This document shows positions 60,072 to 64,000 of a stretch of DNA of 64,000 nt, piece after piece (the stretch's first letter is position 1; each line of letters opens with the position of its first letter). The position numbers and the translations under genes were made by a program. Location: assembly GCF_014385005.1 (NCBI RefSeq), contig NZ_JACRSZ010000011.1:1-64000 (forward strand), in the 5' to 3' direction. This DNA is from Jingyaoa shaoxingensis (lineage in GTDB: Bacteria; Bacillota; Clostridia; Lachnospirales; Lachnospiraceae). Under the pieces are notes generated by a model. It did no database searches, was not told the origin of the DNA, and worked only from the letters and a program-made list of their open reading frames with translations.

Positions 60072-60788
60072 CTACGGTATTGTGATCGTCGTGCCGGGAA
60101 AAATCAGATTTCCATTCCGGCAGTTAGAGTACCCATGTTTCTTTGCAGCTTTGTTCAGCACACTCTTATTGGCATTATAGATTTTGGTGCATTTTTTGCC
60201 GTCTCCATAATACTTTTTCGCAATATTCCACAGGCAGTCGCCCCGTTTGATTTTGTAAGTCTTTTTCTTCTGGGTGTTATTTACCCTTTTCTTTGTTTTT
60301 GTCTGTTTTGCCGGGGCTTTTTTCTTGGTGTTCGGCTTCGTGTATTTCTTTATGGTTACTGACCGATACTCTTTCAGCGTGATGGAGTAGCTGATTGTTC
60401 CAACATCGCCGCCCTCTTCCGTAGCGGTATAGCTGGTTATCACAGCATATATGTTCAAGCTGAATGCCCCAGAAAAGACTAAATGCAGTGGATTTGCTGC
60501 ATTCATAAGTGCCAGAATCCATTTGTGCATTGTCTGTGGCGATTTGAAATTCTTTTTCTGGCAAGTGCAATAGCTGCCATAGGTTGCCGGAAAGTAAGAA
60601 GACCAGCTTATTTGCATCGGTCCTCTCTTCCCCTTGTGAAGCAGAGTGCCAAGACGGTCAATGTCAGAAGTGACCGCCTTGCCATCTATTTTGATCTGTA
60701 TTGATTCCGGATTCATCGGGACTTGATACTGCTTCTTATCGTTGTCGTAATTCATCCAGATCGTATACTTGGAAGCTTTAAAACTCAT
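60072..60788 (-). CDS. XkdP-like LysM tail protein
   Basis: 238 residues from the ATG at 60788. The N-terminal domain (SKYTIWMNYDNDKKQYQVPMNPESIQIKIDGKAVTSDIDRLG) matches PBSX XkdP/CIS-tube-like proteins. A very basic linker of Lys/Thr (about 160-190) leads to a C-terminal LysM (KTYKIKRGDCLWNIAKKYYGDGKKCTKIYNANK). It caps or joins the tail tube and baseplate hub. Overlaps the tape measure gene by 11 bp. Confidence 0.9.
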   Translation of the reverse strand: MSFKASKYTIWMNYDNDKKQYQVPMNPESIQIKIDGKAVTSDIDRLGTLLHKGKRGPMQISWSSYFPATYGSYCTCQKKNFKSPQTMHKWILALMNAANPLHLVFSGAFSLNIYAVITSYTATEEGGDVGTISYSITLKEYRSVTIKKYTKPNTKKKAPAKQTKTKKRVNNTQKKKTYKIKRGDCLWNIAKKYYGDGKKCTKIYNANKSVLNKAAKKHGYSNCRNGNLIFPGTTITIP

Positions 60789-63700
60789 ACGCCCCTTCTC
60801 CTTCCTCAATAATTTCCTGCTGCACGATATTCATAAATACGTCTCGCAGGTTTTCCATCATAGCGTCTACAATCTTCTCTTTTGAAACTCCACTTCCAGA
60901 AACGTTTATACTGCCCTGTCCGCCTATCTCTAACCTAATTATCCTTTCGCTGGTTTGAGGGCTTCCTACAGGCTGTGACACGCTCTGAGGTGCATTTGCT
61001 GTTTGCACTGGTGCTTCCACACTCTTTCCCTCGCCACTATTCAGAACGCCAAGCATTTCGCCAGTCTGCTCAAACAGTGATAAGGAACGGTCTGAACCGT
61101 CCAGAGGGATAATGGATTCTGGCCCGGCTTCTGCCACAATACCCAAATGCGGTTCATCAAAGATACCGCCAAGAGCATGAAGCGAAGCAGATACCGTTGC
61201 AGATCCAGTTGCCCCGCCGCCAAAGCTGATTGTCTTTGTTGGGTTCGCAAGAGAATAATTTGCTGTCAGTGTTACATTTACTACTCCAGACGCAGAATAA
61301 GGTGAAGCCCATGCGCTCCGCACAAGTCCGCCAACTTCCGCATACAGTGCAGCAATATTGTCCGCCCCTTTTGCGAGGGTAACATCAACTGTTCCGTCTG
61401 CTGGAAGCGCTGTCGCAAATGCAGATGTTATATCTGTCTGTGCCGCCTCTACTGCCGGGGAGCTGTTGATAGATCCGGCGGTCATTGTAATGTCTGCCGG
61501 TACTGTCACCGGAACAGGGTTCTGTTCTCCCAGTTTGGAACCAATCTCAGAGGATAATGCTCCATCATCAATCGTTCCTGCCTGAATCGTAACATTTGCC
61601 GGGACGGTAACTGGCACCGCCTCGCCCTGCTGCAATTTTTCAGAAATAGCAGACGCAAGAGCGCTATCATCAAGACTTGCGACCTCGAATTTGATAGTGG
61701 TTGGAACCTGTGTTTCTTTTGGTTCCGCCTGTGTTTCCTGTTCTTGTGCTGCCTGTGCAACCTGCGAATCATCAACGCCAGCATTTGTCATGTTGGTTTT
61801 CACAGGTTGCTCGCGTTCCAGAACTTCTCCTGTCTCATTCTTTGCCGCTGCTTCTGCCGCTTGCCCCACTTCGGAAGATTCCACACCCTCATTTTTCAGA
61901 GTGGTTTTTACTGACTGCTCTTCCTCAATGGTCTGCCCGGTTTCATTTTCCGCAGCTTCTTTAGCTGCTTCACCAACTTGGCTTGCGTCCACACTCGCTG
62001 CTTCAACGATTGCCTCTGGGATATTGATAACCTGATTTGGATAAATCAAATTCAGGTCGTCTATATCTGGATTGGCAGCTTCAATCTGGTCTTTTACTTT
62101 TGACCAGACTACACCATATTGCTCCATGATTCCAGAAAGCGTTTCACCCTCATTGACGGTGTACTGCAATGCAATTTCCCCGCCATCAAGAGTTGTGGTT
62201 CCCACATAGGTGAGACCTTCAAATGCAGTGTCGATCAGTTCTTGGACATGATCCTCGTTGACTTCTATATCCTCGACGTCCGCCTGCATACCTTCGATTG
62301 TCACCGGATCAGTGGTGGTTTCCGCAGTAGCCCTCTCGATTGCCGTCCGCAATTCATCTGGTACGTTTACCGTTCCTTCTTGAATTGCCTGTACCAATGC
62401 TGCATTCGCTGGATCAGCTACCATCTGACTTGCGAACACCTGCCATGCAGCGTCCGCATCTCCGGCCGCAGCACCGACCATCATAGCGTCGTTGAACGCC
62501 TGCATAACATCTTGAGGTATAGCTTGTCCCATTTCCCGGTATTCATCAATCAGCCCTGTCATGCTGTCAACGTCCGGTTTCATGGCTTTATAGATGTCCT
62601 GCATTGCTGCCTGATCGCTACCCATGATTTCTTCATACAGGCTTGCGGACTGCATGGAAGCATTAAATCCCCATGCCAGCGAGTCTGCCAGCGCCCCATA
62701 GTCCTGATTTTGCAGATATGTGTTCGCGTTTTTCAGAAAGTTATCCGTATTCGTCTGGATAGCGGAATAGTTCTCCTGAAGCTTTTCTCCATAAGCGTCC
62801 GACAGTGTGTTTGTTTCAAACTGAACACTGTTTCCGAGCATAGCAGCTTCATTATTTCTTGCTGCATATCCTGCCTGCTCTTTGTAATTTGCCAGCTCTG
62901 AATCAGAAATTCTCTGCACGCCGTTTGCATCTGGCCTGTTCAGCGCATTAAGCGTGGTGTACAGTTTCTTTTCAGATTCTTCCAGTGCTGCCGTTGCAGT
63001 TTCTCTCTGCTTTCCGACTTCCTCCACAACTTTGGTAAAGGTGTCGTCCGTCAGATCCTTGCCCGATAGCCTACCGTATTTCTGCGTCAGCACGTCCATT
63101 TCGGCTTGTGCTTCCGCTTCCTGCCAGCCTTGCATAATATTGTTGATCTTGGTCTGCAATTCATCAATGGCAGCCTGCTCGTCAACATCAATGATTCCGT
63201 CTTGCAAAGCATTCTGAACCAGATTTGTAAGACCTGCTGACAGATACTGCATATCCCCGAGATCCTGTTCCGCCCATTTCTCAATCTGAGATCCAAGGCT
63301 GGAACCATCCGCCATTTTGATGTCAAACTCTTTGACGGTCATTTCCGCTGCAAGCGTCTGTTCCGAAAGAGCCTGTTCAATGTTGGTCGTAAAGGTCTCG
63401 ATATTGGACATATATGTGGATTGCTCGTCTTCGGTCAGTGAAATACCAACCCTCGCTCTCCACTCAAGCGTATCGTTCTGCTTCAAGGCATCCTCTGCCT
63501 GCTGTACCAGTTCTTCCGCATTATCAAAATGTCCCAGTGCGGCATTGATATTTACAAGCCACTCCGCATTGATTATGCGGGAAGCAAAATCTTTGATCTG
63601 AGAATCGTCCAGCTCTACAGTGCCAAAATGAGCCTGTAAGTTGCTGTCAATATTCATTTCGCTGTATTCGTGGAGTGCCACTCCTACAGCAGTAACCGCC

Positions 63701-64000
63701 GCAACCGCTGCCGCTGCGCCCGCCGCCCAAGGATTGCTGAAAAGTGATCCAGCAAATTTTCCCAGTGCACCTGTCAGACTGCCTGCGTCAGTAACGGCCT
63801 TTGCAATATTCATTCCGGTAGATACCGTTTTCATTGCAAGAAAGCCAGCCCCAAGGCTTGTGAGTGCCCCGGTGATTGCCTGCGGATTTTTTAATATGGT
63901 TTCAAATAAAGGTTTCAGTGCATTTCCGAGCTTATTCGCACCGGAAGCAAAGGACTCAAATGCAGTCGGTACCCATTCCGTAAGAATCGGGATAATGGTA
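60778..64000 (-). CDS. Tail tape measure protein, 5' end outside the window
   Basis: At least 1,073 residues; the frame remains open to the window edge, so the ATG at 63834 is internal. Features: Ala-rich transmembrane-like stretch near 63720, long helical coiled regions, a LysM-like unit (GEIALQYTVNEGETLSGIMEQYGVVWSKVKDQIEAANPDIDDLNLIYPNQVINI), about 36-residue repeats of the type ASQVGEAAKEAAENETGQTIEEEQSVKT (two to three copies) and VPVTVPAN/VPVTVPAD repeats. The end has GGIFDEPHLGIVAEAGPESIIPLDGS, a hallmark of phage tape measures. Confidence 0.92.
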   Translation of the reverse strand, partial: TIIPILTEWVPTAFESFASGANKLGNALKPLFETILKNPQAITGALTSLGAGFLAMKTVSTGMNIAKAVTDAGSLTGALGKFAGSLFSNPWAAGAAAAVAAVTAVGVALHEYSEMNIDSNLQAHFGTVELDDSQIKDFASRIINAEWLVNINAALGHFDNAEELVQQAEDALKQNDTLEWRARVGISLTEDEQSTYMSNIETFTTNIEQALSEQTLAAEMTVKEFDIKMADGSSLGSQIEKWAEQDLGDMQYLSAGLTNLVQNALQDGIIDVDEQAAIDELQTKINNIMQGWQEAEAQAEMDVLTQKYGRLSGKDLTDDTFTKVVEEVGKQRETATAALEESEKKLYTTLNALNRPDANGVQRISDSELANYKEQAGYAARNNEAAMLGNSVQFETNTLSDAYGEKLQENYSAIQTNTDNFLKNANTYLQNQDYGALADSLAWGFNASMQSASLYEEIMGSDQAAMQDIYKAMKPDVDSMTGLIDEYREMGQAIPQDVMQAFNDAMMVGAAAGDADAAWQVFASQMVADPANAALVQAIQEGTVNVPDELRTAIERATAETTTDPVTIEGMQADVEDIEVNEDHVQELIDTAFEGLTYVGTTTLDGGEIALQYTVNEGETLSGIMEQYGVVWSKVKDQIEAANPDIDDLNLIYPNQVINIPEAIVEAASVDASQVGEAAKEAAENETGQTIEEEQSVKTTLKNEGVESSEVGQAAEAAAKNETGEVLEREQPVKTNMTNAGVDDSQVAQAAQEQETQAEPKETQVPTTIKFEVASLDDSALASAISEKLQQGEAVPVTVPANVTIQAGTIDDGALSSEIGSKLGEQNPVPVTVPADITMTAGSINSSPAVEAAQTDITSAFATALPADGTVDVTLAKGADNIAALYAEVGGLVRSAWASPYSASGVVNVTLTANYSLANPTKTISFGGGATGSATVSASLHALGGIFDEPHLGIVAEAGPESIIPLDGSDRSLSLFEQTGEMLGVLNSGEGKSVEAPVQTANAPQSVSQPVGSPQTSERIIRLEIGGQGSINVSGSGVSKEKIVDAMMENLRDVFMNIVQQEIIEEGEGAYEF

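Larger units (their letters stand above)
31058..64000. mobile_element. Prophage with contractile-tail genes and a DGR, right part outside the window
   Basis: From here to the window edge, gene content changes to short, tightly packed phage genes: early functions, a divergent repressor switch, lysis genes, a DGR and a PBSX-like contractile tail module. The left border is set by the terminators after the last early gene; no duplicated attachment site can be confirmed because the other end is outside. No integrase, terminase, portal or capsid gene is inside the window, so these must lie to the right if the prophage is intact. Confidence 0.93.

Noticed and set aside
1..64000. CRISPR arrays, tRNA or rRNA genes
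   Set aside because: I saw no regular spaced repeats, cloverleaf sequences or rRNA stretches while reading the window.

Overview
The window looks like the chromosome of a Gram-positive gut Firmicute of the Lachnospiraceae type (Blautia/Ruminococcus/Dorea-like). The signs are typical sigma-A promoters, strong GGAGG ribosome sites, a CIRCE element before htpG, and a DUF5721 gene. The species cannot be read from the sequence. The window has two halves: ordinary chromosome up to about 30.6 kb, and a large contractile-tailed prophage from about 31.06 kb to the right edge, where it continues.

Chromosomal half. The order is: a minus-strand sugar-type ABC importer (two permeases, a fused double ATPase, a binding protein) behind a YesM/YesN-like two-component system (284-8567); a plus-strand PHP phosphoesterase, a Cof-type HAD phosphatase and pyruvate kinase (8779-11968); an ECF sigma/anti-sigma pair; ogt; a leucine-rich-repeat protein, a VWA/DUF2201 protein and a MoxR-like AAA ATPase in one operon; a secreted Ig-like protein; DegV; htpG with CIRCE; DUF5721, a dihydrouridine synthase and an L,D-transpeptidase; an EF-G-like GTPase; and tyrA-aroA of aromatic amino-acid synthesis. 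Downstream of aroA is a tiny type I toxin gene with a consensus antisense promoter, right at the prophage border.

Prophage half. From the left end: about 25 small minus-strand early genes (GIY-YIG protein, PAPS-reductase-like protein, DUF2786, SSB, Lar-like zinc ribbon, many unknowns). Repeated promoters drive them, and each carries a 14-bp palindrome inside its spacer. A divergent immunity switch with three operator copies lies at 46.28-46.39 kb. To its right are a plus-strand XRE repressor, an exported protein with a C10 tract and a NucS/DUF5655 nuclease-like protein. Then, on the minus strand, come the lysis genes (endolysin, holin, small membrane proteins), a diversity-generating retroelement (DGR), and a PBSX-like tail and baseplate module ending in the tape measure protein. 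No integrase, terminase or capsid gene is in the window.

The highlight is the DGR. A reverse transcriptase (YMDD) and a 114-bp template repeat lie 252 bp from a variable repeat at the 3' end of a tail-fibre/receptor-binding gene. 23 of 29 template adenines are replaced in the variable copy, against one mismatch at all other positions. This is a tropism-switching device in a prophage. Other notable items are a DUF6291 gene split by an in-frame stop with a decayed second copy of its tail 3.6 kb away, a DUF551 domain frameshifted at an A6 run, and homopolymer tracts that could act as phase switches.
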